Shown: one piece after another, positions 35,805-44,435 of the stretch | Position numbering within the stretch: position 1 is the stretch's first letter | How the letters are laid out: the number at the start of each line of letters is the position of its first letter | Assembly: GCF_007676705.1 (NCBI RefSeq) | Contig: NZ_VEBF01000001.1 | Span: forward strand, 2,108,001-2,172,000 | DNA length: 64,000 nucleotides | Origin: Paenibacillus xylanexedens | GTDB lineage: Bacteria > Bacillota > Bacilli > Paenibacillales > Paenibacillaceae | Reading direction: 5' to 3' | Translations under genes and position numbers: made by a program | Notes under the pieces: model-generated | What the model saw: the letters and a program-made list of their open reading frames with translations, nothing else | Told to the model about the DNA's origin: nothing | Databases searched by the model: none

Positions 35805-36569
35805 ATGCAAAAGCCACTGGAACATTACCTGTGCGGCAAGTTCATATCCGAAGGGAACTGGAGCCACATGAGACGCAGCATGCCTGTTCACGAGATTATT
35901 TTGATGCTGGAAGGTGAGATGTTCATCGCGGAAGAAGAGGAACAATATGTGGTTCGTGCCAACGATCTGTTGTTTCTGCGCGCAAATCGCACCCACTATG
36001 GCTACCGGATTAGCGACGCACCCGTTAGCTTTTACTGGGTTCACTATGATGCCTTGCAGGCTGAATTCAATCGCTTTAGGACACATGCCACCATTCAGGT
36101 GCCTTCCCTGGCCCATCAGTTATTCAAGCAATTGCTGCATGTGTCCTCCTTTTCACCGGAGGAAGCAGACGCAGCTTTGCTATTGTTGTTCAGAGAGCTG
36201 GAGCGTAATATAGAGGCGGATTATCGCCCCCATAATGCGATTGTGGACCATATCTGCAAGTGGGTCGATATTCATCTGCATACGAACATTACGGTGAGTC
36301 AGATTGCAGAAAATTTTAATTTTAACAAAGACTATATCTCCAAAATGGTGAAACGCGAGAAAGGTACTGGACTCAAAACCTATATCCTCACAGAACGAAT
36401 TCGCCGGGCGAAACAGTTGCTGCTGAATACCAATGCCAGTGTAAAAGAAATTGCCGGACAGTGCGGCTTCTCCGATTACAAGCTGTTCCTGCGCATGTTC
36501 AAGCAATACGAAGGTAATACGCCAACCGAATATCGCAATCATCTGTATTCCACACAGCTCAATCGCTGA
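35805..36569 (+). CDS. AraC-family regulator with cupin sensor domain
   Basis: 254 residues. The N-terminal ~110 residues form a cupin-like domain (MPVHEIILMLEGEMFIAEEEEQYVVRANDLLFL). The C-terminal ~100 residues carry two helix-turn-helices (ITVSQIAENFNFNKDYISKMVKREKGTGLKTYI and ASVKEIAGQCGFSDYKLFLRMFKQYEGNTPTEYR), the AraC signature. It is divergent from GH127, with repeat copy B between the genes. It is probably an activator responding to an arabinose-containing sugar. Confidence 0.9.
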   Translation: MQKPLEHYLCGKFISEGNWSHMRRSMPVHEIILMLEGEMFIAEEEEQYVVRANDLLFLRANRTHYGYRISDAPVSFYWVHYDALQAEFNRFRTHATIQVPSLAHQLFKQLLHVSSFSPEEADAALLLLFRELERNIEADYRPHNAIVDHICKWVDIHLHTNITVSQIAENFNFNKDYISKMVKREKGTGLKTYILTERIRRAKQLLLNTNASVKEIAGQCGFSDYKLFLRMFKQYEGNTPTEYRNHLYSTQLNR

Positions 36570-36698
36570 TGTGCTCTGATCCATAGAAATGACTGAGTTA
36601 ACTATAGAAAATTTGAATTAATCCGATGGAGTCAATTATGGTAAAATGCAAGAAAACTATATTCCATACTTAACCTATAAGAGAAGAGGAATTATACG

Positions 36699-37211
36699 AT
36701 GACAACGGCTGCCGTTACGATTCAACCTGCCACAGAAGCTGACCATCCAGAGATTGTTGATATTCTTGTTGCAAGTTACGCCGAGTACCGGGAAACATTT
36801 GAACAAAATGATCGATGGGAAGCCTACCTGAAAGACATTAGAGAGTCTCTGGACAACCCGCATCTCAAACAATTGTGGATTGCCAAGATTGAGGATCAAA
36901 TTGTGGGGACCGTTCAATTGTTCGAAACCGCGCATAAGGCTTATCCAAACTTTGAATTGCCAATTGATTATCCGTTTATTCGGCTGTTGGGTGTCGATCC
37001 ACAATGGAGAGGCCACGGAATCGGCAGAGAATTGCTCCAGCAATGCGTAAATTCTGCCAAAGAGATGGGCAAAAATACGGTGTACTTATATACGGGTGGT
37101 CAGATGGTCAACGCCATTCGTTTATATGAGCGTTTCGGTTTTAAAGAAGATGAAGAATTCAGCTCCGAGAGTAGCGGGGGCAAGGCGATCTGCTACCGTT
37201 ATGATTCCTAG
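36699..37211 (+). CDS. GNAT-family N-acetyltransferase
   Basis: 170 residues. LLGVDPQWRGHGIGRELLQQCVNSAKEMGKNTVYLYTG is motif A with the acetyl-CoA pyrophosphate loop (R/Q-x-x-G-x-G/A), and AIRLYERFGFKEDEEF is motif B. The start follows AGAGGAATTATACG. Acceptor substrate unknown. It is monocistronic and ends at a strong terminator. Confidence 0.88.
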   Translation: MTTAAVTIQPATEADHPEIVDILVASYAEYRETFEQNDRWEAYLKDIRESLDNPHLKQLWIAKIEDQIVGTVQLFETAHKAYPNFELPIDYPFIRLLGVDPQWRGHGIGRELLQQCVNSAKEMGKNTVYLYTGGQMVNAIRLYERFGFKEDEEFSSESSGGKAICYRYDS

Positions 37212-37251
37212 TGGAGGTTAACAGCAACCCGCGAGCCGTGAGCAGAGAATG

Positions 37252-37300
37252 AAACGTAAAAACAGACCGTTCATCATCATGAACGGTCTGTTTTACGTTT
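37252..37300 (+). terminator. Strong terminator after the GNAT gene
   Basis: ACAGACCGTTCA pairs with TGAACGGTCTGT around a short loop, extended by AAACGTAAA/TTTACGTTT. Confidence 0.85.
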
Positions 37301-37311
37301 ATAAATGTCAA

Positions 37312-37358
37312 CTATATAAGTTGCACGAATCATTTACACGATAACGGAGAGGACATTT
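37312..37358. repeat. Truncated end of the MITE-like repeat (copy E)
   Basis: CTATATAAGTTGCACGAA, ATTTACACG and CGGAGAGGACA match one terminus of copy C. The rest of the element and the other end are absent. It lies between the GNAT terminator and the permease gene. Confidence 0.7.
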
Positions 37359-37415
37359 TTTAGCCGCCAATTCTCAACCAAAATCTTAGGCTTAATTTCA
37401 GAGAAATGTTTCGGC

Positions 37416-38756
37416 TCAATTCTTCTTCCTGAATCGAATCAGGGACCAGATCATCAGTAACGCGAGCACGGCAAGACAGATGCTAATGCTGAACCGATTA
37501 CCTTCATCAAACACAAACATCACCGCAATGACACTGAGACACAACACGACGACTCCGGTTATATAAGGAAATCCCCAGACTTTGAATGTCGGTTGAACCG
37601 GATATCTCTTCCGCAGTTTTAGCTGCGATGAGGCAATACAGATCCACACAAGGATTACCACAAACCCCGGAACCGCAAGCAATATGCGGAACAGTTGATC
37701 CTGCGCGAACAGGCCAAGCAAGGAACCTCCAAGCAGGACGACCGAGCACACCAGAAGTGTGTTAACAGGGCTGCCATTGCGATTCGTCTGCGACAACGCC
37801 TTCGGAGCTTCCCCGCCCACTGCCATGGAGTGCATCATCCGGGATGCACCATAGATACCTGAATTCGCAGCAGACAGAACCGCCGTCACCAAAATAAAGT
37901 TCATAATGTGTGCCGCTCCCGGTAGTCCCGTAGATGCGAGTACCTGTACAAACGGACTGCTTTCCGGCCCGATCTCATTCCATGGAATGAGTCCACAGAT
38001 GATGAGAATCGGCAACGTGAAGAACAGAATAATTCTGAGCATGAAATTGCCTACGATTTTGGGCATGACTTTTTCTGCATTTTCCGTCTCGGTCAGGGTC
38101 AGACCAATCAGCTCCGATCCCCCATAAGAGAACATGACCACTAGCAGTGCCGAGAAGATCGATGACCACCCGTTCGGGAAGAACCCGCCTGCTTGCGTAT
38201 AATTTTGCAGATAAGGAGTGTTATCACTTGGAATAATGCCAAAGATCAATCCTGCGCCCAGAAAAATAAAAATAATGATCATGGCGATTTTGATCCCAGC
38301 CAGCCAAAATTCAAATTCCCCGAACACACCCACACTGAGCAGATTAACCAGTATAATAAACGCTGCACAAGCCAGACTCAACATCCACAGCGGTACTTCA
38401 CTGAACCAATACTGCAAAAAGCTCCCGGCGGCAATCACCTCAATGACACACACCGATAACCATAGGAAACAGTACATCCATCCCATTACAAATGACACTC
38501 TGCTACCGAATGCTTCTTGTACGAAGTCTTTCATATTTTTGTTCTTGTACACCGTAGCCATCTCCGCCATCGCGGCCATAACAACCAGCAGCAATAATCC
38601 GGCAAAAATGTACGTGACGATCACGCCTGGACCTGCGAGTCCGATCGTCTCTGCACTGCCTTTGAAAATTCCCGTTCCAATTACACCACCCATAGCCATA
38701 AAACTGATGTGTCTTGGTTTAAGCTTCTTCTGTAGTGTTCCTTCTGTCTGAGCCAA
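37416..38756 (-). CDS. APC-superfamily amino acid permease
   Basis: 446 residues with 12 membrane segments. HISFMAMGGVIGTGIFKGSAETIGLAGPGVIVTY is the amino acid permease N-terminal signature, and SYGGSELIGLTLTETENAEKVMPK is the transmembrane-6 substrate region of the GabP/AnsP/RocE type. It imports an amino acid by proton symport; the specificity cannot be read. It is a single gene and its 3' end lies 58 bp from the truncated repeat E. Confidence 0.9.
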   Translation of the reverse strand: MAQTEGTLQKKLKPRHISFMAMGGVIGTGIFKGSAETIGLAGPGVIVTYIFAGLLLLVVMAAMAEMATVYKNKNMKDFVQEAFGSRVSFVMGWMYCFLWLSVCVIEVIAAGSFLQYWFSEVPLWMLSLACAAFIILVNLLSVGVFGEFEFWLAGIKIAMIIIFIFLGAGLIFGIIPSDNTPYLQNYTQAGGFFPNGWSSIFSALLVVMFSYGGSELIGLTLTETENAEKVMPKIVGNFMLRIILFFTLPILIICGLIPWNEIGPESSPFVQVLASTGLPGAAHIMNFILVTAVLSAANSGIYGASRMMHSMAVGGEAPKALSQTNRNGSPVNTLLVCSVVLLGGSLLGLFAQDQLFRILLAVPGFVVILVWICIASSQLKLRKRYPVQPTFKVWGFPYITGVVVLCLSVIAVMFVFDEGNRFSISICLAVLALLMIWSLIRFRKKN

Positions 38757-39192
38757 TTCAAGTCCTCCTGATGTAAAAAACGTCTGTAATGCTGTCTTGT
38801 TTCATATTTTTGCACAATCTCATAAACATAATGTCCAGTATACCCTATTGTCCATCAATCAGCCCAGAAGTTCCTTATGGCCAATTCATCCCAAACGTAT
38901 AAGGACATAACCTATGTTTTATACCCTACAATGGCATCAAGCAATCTATGTACAGTCATCCAAGCACCACAGCAATTATTGGACATAACACCAAGACGGC
39001 AAACAGCGGATTCATATGATCGAACCACCAATATATCATGCATGACTCCCTCCACCCTTTTCATAGCATGGTCCATGTTACATCATTGAGTTTATTTTAC
39101 TCTTTTTCCAAACTTCAATATGTGTGATATGTTGCAAATAAAAAAACCAACATTCTGTAACAACAGAATACCGGTTTCTCATGCGAATCCAT
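38757..39192. other. Intergenic region, 436 bp
   Basis: It holds the promoter side of the permease gene and, near its other end, the terminator at 39144-39177 for the acetyltransferase. Short open frames exist but lack ribosome binding sites or coding character. I see no gene. Confidence 0.5.
39144..39177 (-). terminator. Terminator of the minus-strand GNAT gene
   Basis: AAACCAACATTCTG (39144-39157) pairs with CAGAATACCGGTTT (39164-39177) with one mismatch and one G-T pair. On the minus strand a run of U follows. Confidence 0.85.
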
Positions 39193-39648
39193 TTAGATTG
39201 TCTTTGTCATAAACGCGCTGTTCGGGTCCAAAATATAATCTGCGAATGGTCCGCAATATTCGAATCCGAAATCTTCATACAGCTTCCGTGCTGGGATGAA
39301 TGAATCCATTGAACCCGTCTCCAGGCTGATTCGCTTATAACCACGGTCTGTGGCAACCTCTATAATATGGGCCAAAATGTTTCTCGCTACGCCTTTTCTC
39401 AAGTGAGCCGAAGCGGTACGCATCGACTTCAACTCTGCATGCTCTGGATCCAGTTCTTTGATAGCCCCGCATCCGAGCAAGTCGTCCCCTTCCCATGCAC
39501 ACCAGAATGTAATTTCAGGCTTTTTGAGTCCATCCAGATTCAACGCATGAATACTCTCTGGAGGCGAATCCGCTGCCATCCCTTGCAAGTGCTCTGCAAT
39601 TAACGCTTTGACCTGTATTCCACTCAAATCATCCACTTTGATCTCCAA
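39193..39648 (-). CDS. GNAT-family N-acetyltransferase (ElaA/YbhS-like)
   Basis: 151 residues. LGCGAIKELDPEHAELKSMRTASAHLRKGVARNILAHIIEVATDRGYKRISLETGSMDSF is a complete GNAT core with the KGVA acetyl-CoA loop, and ARKLYEDFGFEYCGPFADY is motif B. The C-terminal DPNSAFMTKTI is typical of the Bacillus YsnE/PaiA-like acetyltransferases. Acceptor unknown. Monocistronic. Confidence 0.87.
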   Translation of the reverse strand: MEIKVDDLSGIQVKALIAEHLQGMAADSPPESIHALNLDGLKKPEITFWCAWEGDDLLGCGAIKELDPEHAELKSMRTASAHLRKGVARNILAHIIEVATDRGYKRISLETGSMDSFIPARKLYEDFGFEYCGPFADYILDPNSAFMTKTI

Positions 39649-39830
39649 AACGTATCACTCCTGCCGACATTTTTATTGTATCTATCATTGAAAGTATATC
39701 GATTATTTCATATTACTACCGTGTTAGGTTTCATGACAAGAGGCTACTTATATCCATTGAAATACGCTATTGTGGTTCACCTATAATTTCCAGTATGATG
39801 GGGCTATTCATAACAATAAAAGGAGCCCCT

Positions 39831-40406
39831 ATGACACTAACAACGGATAACCTGTTCTATAGCACACGATTGAAAATGACGCCACCACGTCCTGAAGACG
39901 TGCAAACGATGCTGCTCTGGAACGAAGACCCGGAATATCTTCGAAATGTGGATACCGATATGGCCATCCCCTATTCGGAGAAACAGTTGGAAGATGAGGG
40001 AGAAACGAAGAACAAGGAAGTGTACTTCAGACTTCGCACGCATGAAGACGATACCCTGATTGGTTTTGTCGTCATTCATAGCATTGAATGGAATAACCGC
40101 TGTGGACAGCTCGCCATTGGCATCGGCCTTGCCGAACATCGCAACAAGGGATATGGCACCGAAGCGTTGAATCTTATTTTACGATATGCATTCCATGAGA
40201 TGAATCTGGACCGGGTTGGCCTTGATGTCATCGCCTACAATGCCAAAGCAATCCGTTCCTATGAGAAGGCTGGTTTTCAGTTGGAAGGTCGGGCACGCTC
40301 AGCTGTATACCGTGATGGTAAGCGTTACGACCGCCTGATGATGGGAATTCTAAGACCAGAATGGGAAGCACACAATCAGATCCAAACGGAGGGTGAACAA
40401 GCATGA
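39831..40406 (+). CDS. GNAT-family N-acetyltransferase, RimJ/RimL type
   Basis: Start set at ATG 39831 (MTLTTDNLFYSTRLKM), which lies behind AAAAGGAGCCCCT; the ATG at 39795 lacks a ribosome binding site. 191 residues. IGIGLAEHRNKGYGTEALNLILRYAFHEMNLDRVGLDVIAYNAKAIRSYEKAGF is the acetyl-CoA binding core of ribosomal-protein-type acetyltransferases. It has a four-base ATGA overlap with the DUF1801 gene that follows. Confidence 0.88.
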   Translation: MTLTTDNLFYSTRLKMTPPRPEDVQTMLLWNEDPEYLRNVDTDMAIPYSEKQLEDEGETKNKEVYFRLRTHEDDTLIGFVVIHSIEWNNRCGQLAIGIGLAEHRNKGYGTEALNLILRYAFHEMNLDRVGLDVIAYNAKAIRSYEKAGFQLEGRARSAVYRDGKRYDRLMMGILRPEWEAHNQIQTEGEQA

Positions 40407-40750
40407 CCAAGAATGCAGAAGTCACTGAGTTTATTGAACAGATTCAGATCCCCTGGCAAGTACAAATCGCTGAACAACTGCGTCAGTTGGTGCATGATAC
40501 CATCCCTGACGTTCAGGAACGCGTGCAATACAAGAAGCCTCATTTTCTGAAAAACGGAAAGTACGCTGCGGTCATCTCGCCATCCAAACAGGCCGTATCC
40601 TTCACCATCTTCCATGCAACCGGACTCGATCTGCCCGATGGGATATTCGAAGGCCCGGAAGAGCGCAAAACGATCAAGCTCAAGGAAAAAGATACACCCG
40701 ATTATGAATGGCTGGCGGGACTGCTGAAGCAGGCATCTGCAGAATTGTAG
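40403..40750 (+). CDS. DUF1801 (YdhG/YjhG-like) protein
   Basis: 115 residues. QIAEQLRQLVHDTIPDVQERVQYKKPHFLKNGKYAAVISPSKQAVSFTIFH is the DUF1801 pattern: a small alpha-beta domain with a conserved basic-aromatic face, similar to Bacillus YdhG. The molecular role is unknown; some members are linked to iron or stress. It is translationally coupled to the GNAT gene (ATGA). Confidence 0.82.
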   Translation: MTKNAEVTEFIEQIQIPWQVQIAEQLRQLVHDTIPDVQERVQYKKPHFLKNGKYAAVISPSKQAVSFTIFHATGLDLPDGIFEGPEERKTIKLKEKDTPDYEWLAGLLKQASAEL

Positions 40751-40772
40751 GAAAATCTGACGTACATTAAAA

Positions 40773-40809
40773 AGGCATCCCATGAAGTTCAAGAACTTAC
40801 GGGATGCCT
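40773..40809. terminator. Bidirectional terminator
   Basis: AGGCATCCC (40773-40781) pairs with GGGATGCCT (40801-40809), with GAAGTTC/GAACTT inside. It lies between convergent DUF1801 and zinc-ribbon genes. Confidence 0.8.
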
Positions 40810-40823
40810 CATTGCTTCAACCA

Positions 40824-42128
40824 TCAAGATTGCTGGTAGGATACGGCGGTCATCTGGCATGGCTCACATATGAACATGTAGTACATCCCCTCACCATATT
40901 CCTCAACCTCGCCCCAGTCCAGTTGTGCGACAGCCTTCATTCTCGTGGAACAGTGTGGACATGTTGGGTACTCCGCATCCTGAACCCATCCCGGATGGCC
41001 GCCGATCTGAGATAGCGATGGCTCCATCGCCCACTCACTGGCATGGAATACATGACGTGGTGCGTTTGCAATCCGAAACTGTCGGCCCACATCTGGTGTA
41101 AGTTTTACATCGTCCTCCGGGTCAATGTCGTCCGCTCCCACGGGCATGACATTATGTGAACTCCATAGCGGTTCCCCCGCTGCATCCTTCTCCATGTAAA
41201 CCACACCGTAACTGCTGCATATCACACAAGTCTGTATGTGAAGTCGCTGGGTATGCCAAGACACGTCCTGCAGAGCTGGATGCTTAACATCCAGATTAAT
41301 TAAGGTCGTTAAAGAACTACCACACCATGGACAGCAATTGGTGCTCGAGGTCAGCATCGAGATTGAGTCTCCGGTTATTGCCACGTTAGTTGTTTCACTC
41401 TCTTTTACTTTATAGAGTGAATAACTTGGGGTGGTGAATAATTCTCTGCGCTGCCCGTCTTTCGTGAGCTCCCAGCCAGCTTCCGTGGTGTAATGCTCTG
41501 GTGTCACGTACAATTCGCTTGCCCAAGAGGGCAGAGTCTCTCTCCACTGCCGGAACTGCTGCACGACAACATCGTCCCCGATATGGGCCAGCGTGAGCAA
41601 AATGTGGTTACGATTCTCGTCATCAGTGTTCACCTGCTGCAAAAGATGATTACGCACTTTTGCCGAGGCACTTTTATACAAAATGGCCGGATAATAGATT
41701 TCCTGTTCCAACAACTCAGGAATTTCGGCAGTCAACGATACATCATGGTAACAGACCAGATACAACAGGATATCTCTGCCGGTATCTTCATCGCCTGTAC
41801 GAATCCGTTGCATCGCATAATCCTTCATCTCATCTTGTTGTTCAGCTGACAAAGACAGATACACCTGTTCCTTAGATTGTTCATATGGCACATAGCGAAT
41901 TAATGGATCGCGAACCTGAGGTTCGTGCATGATTTTCAAAACTTCCACCGGGTCTGTGATGCCCTCATACAAGTTCACGTCACGCCGATTGGCTTCAATG
42001 TATCTCTGACGCTCTTCGCGCTCCATCTCCTGCTTGCAAGGCATGCAGTATCCACCTGTTTTCGCCGCTGTTGCTGGTAAAATGGTATTTGTACACCCTT
42101 CCCGTATACACGGAATTCGTTCTGTCAT
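40824..42128 (-). CDS. Zinc-ribbon protein with C-terminal DUF1963/YwqG-like region
   Basis: Start set at ATG 42128 (MTERIPCIREGC), which follows GAGGAGGTGGAGGG; 434 residues. The N terminus has paired cysteines (CIREGC ... GGYCMPC), a middle helical region of HEAT-like character (residues about 60-210), CPWC near residue 270 and CVIC near 300. The C-terminal GGHPGWVQDAEYPTCPHCSTRMKAVAQLDWG resembles DUF1963 (YwqG), where GG.P.W.Q and C..C..M.f..Qld recur. Several zinc sites are probable. No specific function is known. Confidence 0.7.
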   Translation of the reverse strand: MTERIPCIREGCTNTILPATAAKTGGYCMPCKQEMEREERQRYIEANRRDVNLYEGITDPVEVLKIMHEPQVRDPLIRYVPYEQSKEQVYLSLSAEQQDEMKDYAMQRIRTGDEDTGRDILLYLVCYHDVSLTAEIPELLEQEIYYPAILYKSASAKVRNHLLQQVNTDDENRNHILLTLAHIGDDVVVQQFRQWRETLPSWASELYVTPEHYTTEAGWELTKDGQRRELFTTPSYSLYKVKESETTNVAITGDSISMLTSSTNCCPWCGSSLTTLINLDVKHPALQDVSWHTQRLHIQTCVICSSYGVVYMEKDAAGEPLWSSHNVMPVGADDIDPEDDVKLTPDVGRQFRIANAPRHVFHASEWAMEPSLSQIGGHPGWVQDAEYPTCPHCSTRMKAVAQLDWGEVEEYGEGMYYMFICEPCQMTAVSYQQS

Positions 42129-42245
42129 CCCTCCACCTCCTCTGCTGTCTGCTCGCTTCATCATGCCATGAAAAGCACGCCACATCGTGGCGTGCTTGTC
42201 TCATGATCGTACACTTGATACCCGTCCCTTATCTAAATAAGAAGA

Positions 42246-43424
42246 TCAGTGATGTCCCAGCTGGTCCTTGGTGAACTCATAAAAGGCAAGCGCATCTTCA
42301 CTGCTCGCAAAGCCTGCCTGAGCCATTTTTTCACTGCCTCCACCTTTGCCCTGATAGGCTCCAAGATTGCCTTTGAAGAAAGGTCCACAAGCCCATTCAG
42401 GCGGTTGTCCATTCTGTGCCAGAACAACTTTGGCCTCCGAGATACTGGCGAACAGTACAAGCCCCTCATGTTCTGCTGTCAGCTTGGTAGCCAGACTCTG
42501 CATATCCTTGAGCGACTTGTCTTCAAAGACCTGAGCAATAACCAACCCTTGCCGAGCAGCCAGAAGTTCCTCCGCATAATAGGCATCATTGGTTGTTTTC
42601 ACTGCATTCAGCTCGGTTTGCAGCTGCTTTTGCTCCATTTCCATTTTCTCAATGCGCTCCAATAACTCATCCTTACTGGTCTTTAATTTAACCATGATGC
42701 GATTGAGCACGTTTTGTGTGGATGTGAATTCATTCAGCGCCCTTGTTCCACATTTGAAATAAATGCGAGTGCCACCCTTCACTTTTTCGGTTTTCAACAG
42801 TTTGATGATGCCGATCTCGCCTGTCGCCGACACATGGGTTCCGCCGCAAGCATTATACTCCACACCCTCGATCTCAACGATGCGAATGTCTTCCGTTACC
42901 GTAGGCTGCTTCACCAGTGGCAATTGTGCGGCCTCTTCTGCTGTAACCCATGAAGTGTTGATCCGAGCGTTACGATAGATCTGACGATTCACCTCTTGTT
43001 CAATGGCGGTCAATTGATCCGCTCCCAGTTCAGCCGCAGCCACATCAATCGTGTCATACTCCGTACCAAGATGGAAACTGAGCGTCATCGCTTCCGTCAG
43101 CTTCAGCGTGATTGCCGATAACAAATGCTGTCCCGTATGCTGCTGCATATGATCGAATCTTCGCTCCCAGTCAAGCTCACAATGTACTTCAGTCTGTTCA
43201 GGCGCGCGTTCCAGCTTATGCCACACCTCGCCATCTTCAATGTTCACATCCAGAACAGCGATGCCGCCCATTTGTCCCAGATCACAAGGCTGTCCACCCC
43301 CATGCGGGTAAAAAGCAGTCTCCGCCAGCGTGACATATACGCCGTCTTCCTTGTCCACTCTGCCTGTAATCGTTGTATGCCACTCTCTGGTGTAAGCAGA
43401 GTCATAATAAAATTTTTGTGTCAT
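42246..43424 (-). CDS. AlaX-type alanyl-tRNA editing hydrolase with DHHA1 domain
   Basis: 392 residues. FYPHGGGQPCDLG opens the editing domain. Zinc ligands are His96 and His100 (HTGQH) and Cys193 and His197 (CGGTH). A coiled coil (about 245-280) leads to a C-terminal DHHA1 domain with GNLGAYQGKGGGSEKMAQAG. It lacks the aminoacylation domain of AlaRS. Such free-standing proteins hydrolyse mischarged Ser-tRNA(Ala) or Gly-tRNA(Ala). The AlaX-L arrangement with DHHA1 fits the length. Monocistronic. Confidence 0.93.
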   Translation of the reverse strand: MTQKFYYDSAYTREWHTTITGRVDKEDGVYVTLAETAFYPHGGGQPCDLGQMGGIAVLDVNIEDGEVWHKLERAPEQTEVHCELDWERRFDHMQQHTGQHLLSAITLKLTEAMTLSFHLGTEYDTIDVAAAELGADQLTAIEQEVNRQIYRNARINTSWVTAEEAAQLPLVKQPTVTEDIRIVEIEGVEYNACGGTHVSATGEIGIIKLLKTEKVKGGTRIYFKCGTRALNEFTSTQNVLNRIMVKLKTSKDELLERIEKMEMEQKQLQTELNAVKTTNDAYYAEELLAARQGLVIAQVFEDKSLKDMQSLATKLTAEHEGLVLFASISEAKVVLAQNGQPPEWACGPFFKGNLGAYQGKGGGSEKMAQAGFASSEDALAFYEFTKDQLGHH

Positions 43425-43615
43425 TGATGATCCCGATCCCTTCTCGTTTCAAATGGATTTATATAATCTCCAGATTACACTATCTGGCATCGTCAAGCCA
43501 ATTTATGGCATGGAAGATTGCACTTCATATCCAAAAGACCGCTCTGTGAGCGAAAATAGCTATTTATCGAGAAAGAAACGTTGCAGGAGGATGCTCGAAT
43601 TTTATCAAAAAAAAA

Positions 43616-43635
43616 TAGAGTGATTAATCACTCTA
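43616..43635 (-). terminator. Intrinsic terminator of the iron ABC operon
   Basis: TAGAGTGATT/AATCACTCTA is a perfect palindrome. On the minus strand it is followed by nine U residues. It lies 48 bp after the ATPase gene. Confidence 0.85.
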
Positions 43636-43682
43636 CTTTCTGAAAACTGTTTTAACAAACAACTTTTTATGAAGCCCTGTAT

Positions 43683-44435
43683 CTAATAGATCGCTATTGG
43701 TCCGTACGGACCATCAATAATTTCAATTTTCGTTTCAAAAATATCTGTTAAAATTTCGGGGTCCATCACTTCTTTTACGGTTCCAAAAGCGGCGATTTGT
43801 CCGTCTTTCATCGCACATATTCGATCTGAATATTTGGCTGCAAAATTGATATCATGCATAACCGTCAGAATGGTTCTTCCAAATTCGTTAGCGGCATATC
43901 TCAAATGCTCCATCATCCGAACAGAACGAGCTACATCCAGATTGTTCAGAGGCTCGTCCAAAAGTACATATTCCGTCTCTTGGCACAACACCATTGCGAC
44001 ATAGGCTCTTTGCCTTTGACCACCAGAAAGTTCATCTAGATATCTATTTTCCAGAGCAGTTAAGTCTAGAAAATCAATATATTTAGAAATAATAGCTTCA
44101 TCCTCATCCGTTAATCTGCCCTTAGAATAAGGAAAACGTCCAAACCCAGCAAGTTGTCTAACGGTAAGCCTTGTGACAAAATGATTTTCTTGTCGTAAAA
44201 CCGTTACTATTTTAGCCAAGTCTTTTGACTTGGTCGTAGAAACATCCATATTGGCAACCTTAATTTGACCTTCATCCAAATCCAAAAGTCTCCCGATCAT
44301 CAGAAGTGTCGTCGACTTCCCCGCACCGTTGGGTCCAATTAAAGAAGTAAGACCGGCTTTGGGTATATGAATATTCAAAGGGCCTATCTCTACCTCGGCT
44401 GCATAGGACTTTTTGACATTATTGATCTGTATCAT
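43683..44435 (-). CDS. yclP: Iron-siderophore ABC ATPase (YclP/CeuD-like)
   Basis: 250 residues. Walker A GPNGAGKST is at 34-42, signature [15 protein letters not shown] near 135, Walker B YVLLDEPLNNLDV near 160, and the H-loop in VMHDINFAAKYSD. The short length and LNNLDVARSVRMMEHLR fit the YclP/FatE/CeuD group (petrobactin-type catecholate importers). Last gene of the operon; its start overlaps the upstream permease by 4 bp. Confidence 0.88.
   Translation of the reverse strand: MIQINNVKKSYAAEVEIGPLNIHIPKAGLTSLIGPNGAGKSTTLLMIGRLLDLDEGQIKVANMDVSTTKSKDLAKIVTVLRQENHFVTRLTVRQLAGFGRFPYSKGRLTDEDEAIISKYIDFLDLTALENRYLDELSGGQRQRAYVAMVLCQETEYVLLDEPLNNLDVARSVRMMEHLRYAANEFGRTILTVMHDINFAAKYSDRICAMKDGQIAAFGTVKEVMDPEILTDIFETKIEIIDGPYGPIAIY

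Noticed and set aside
38877..39089. 70-residue plus-strand frame in the 38757-39192 gap
   Set aside because: No ribosome binding site, and no coding composition or recognised similarity.
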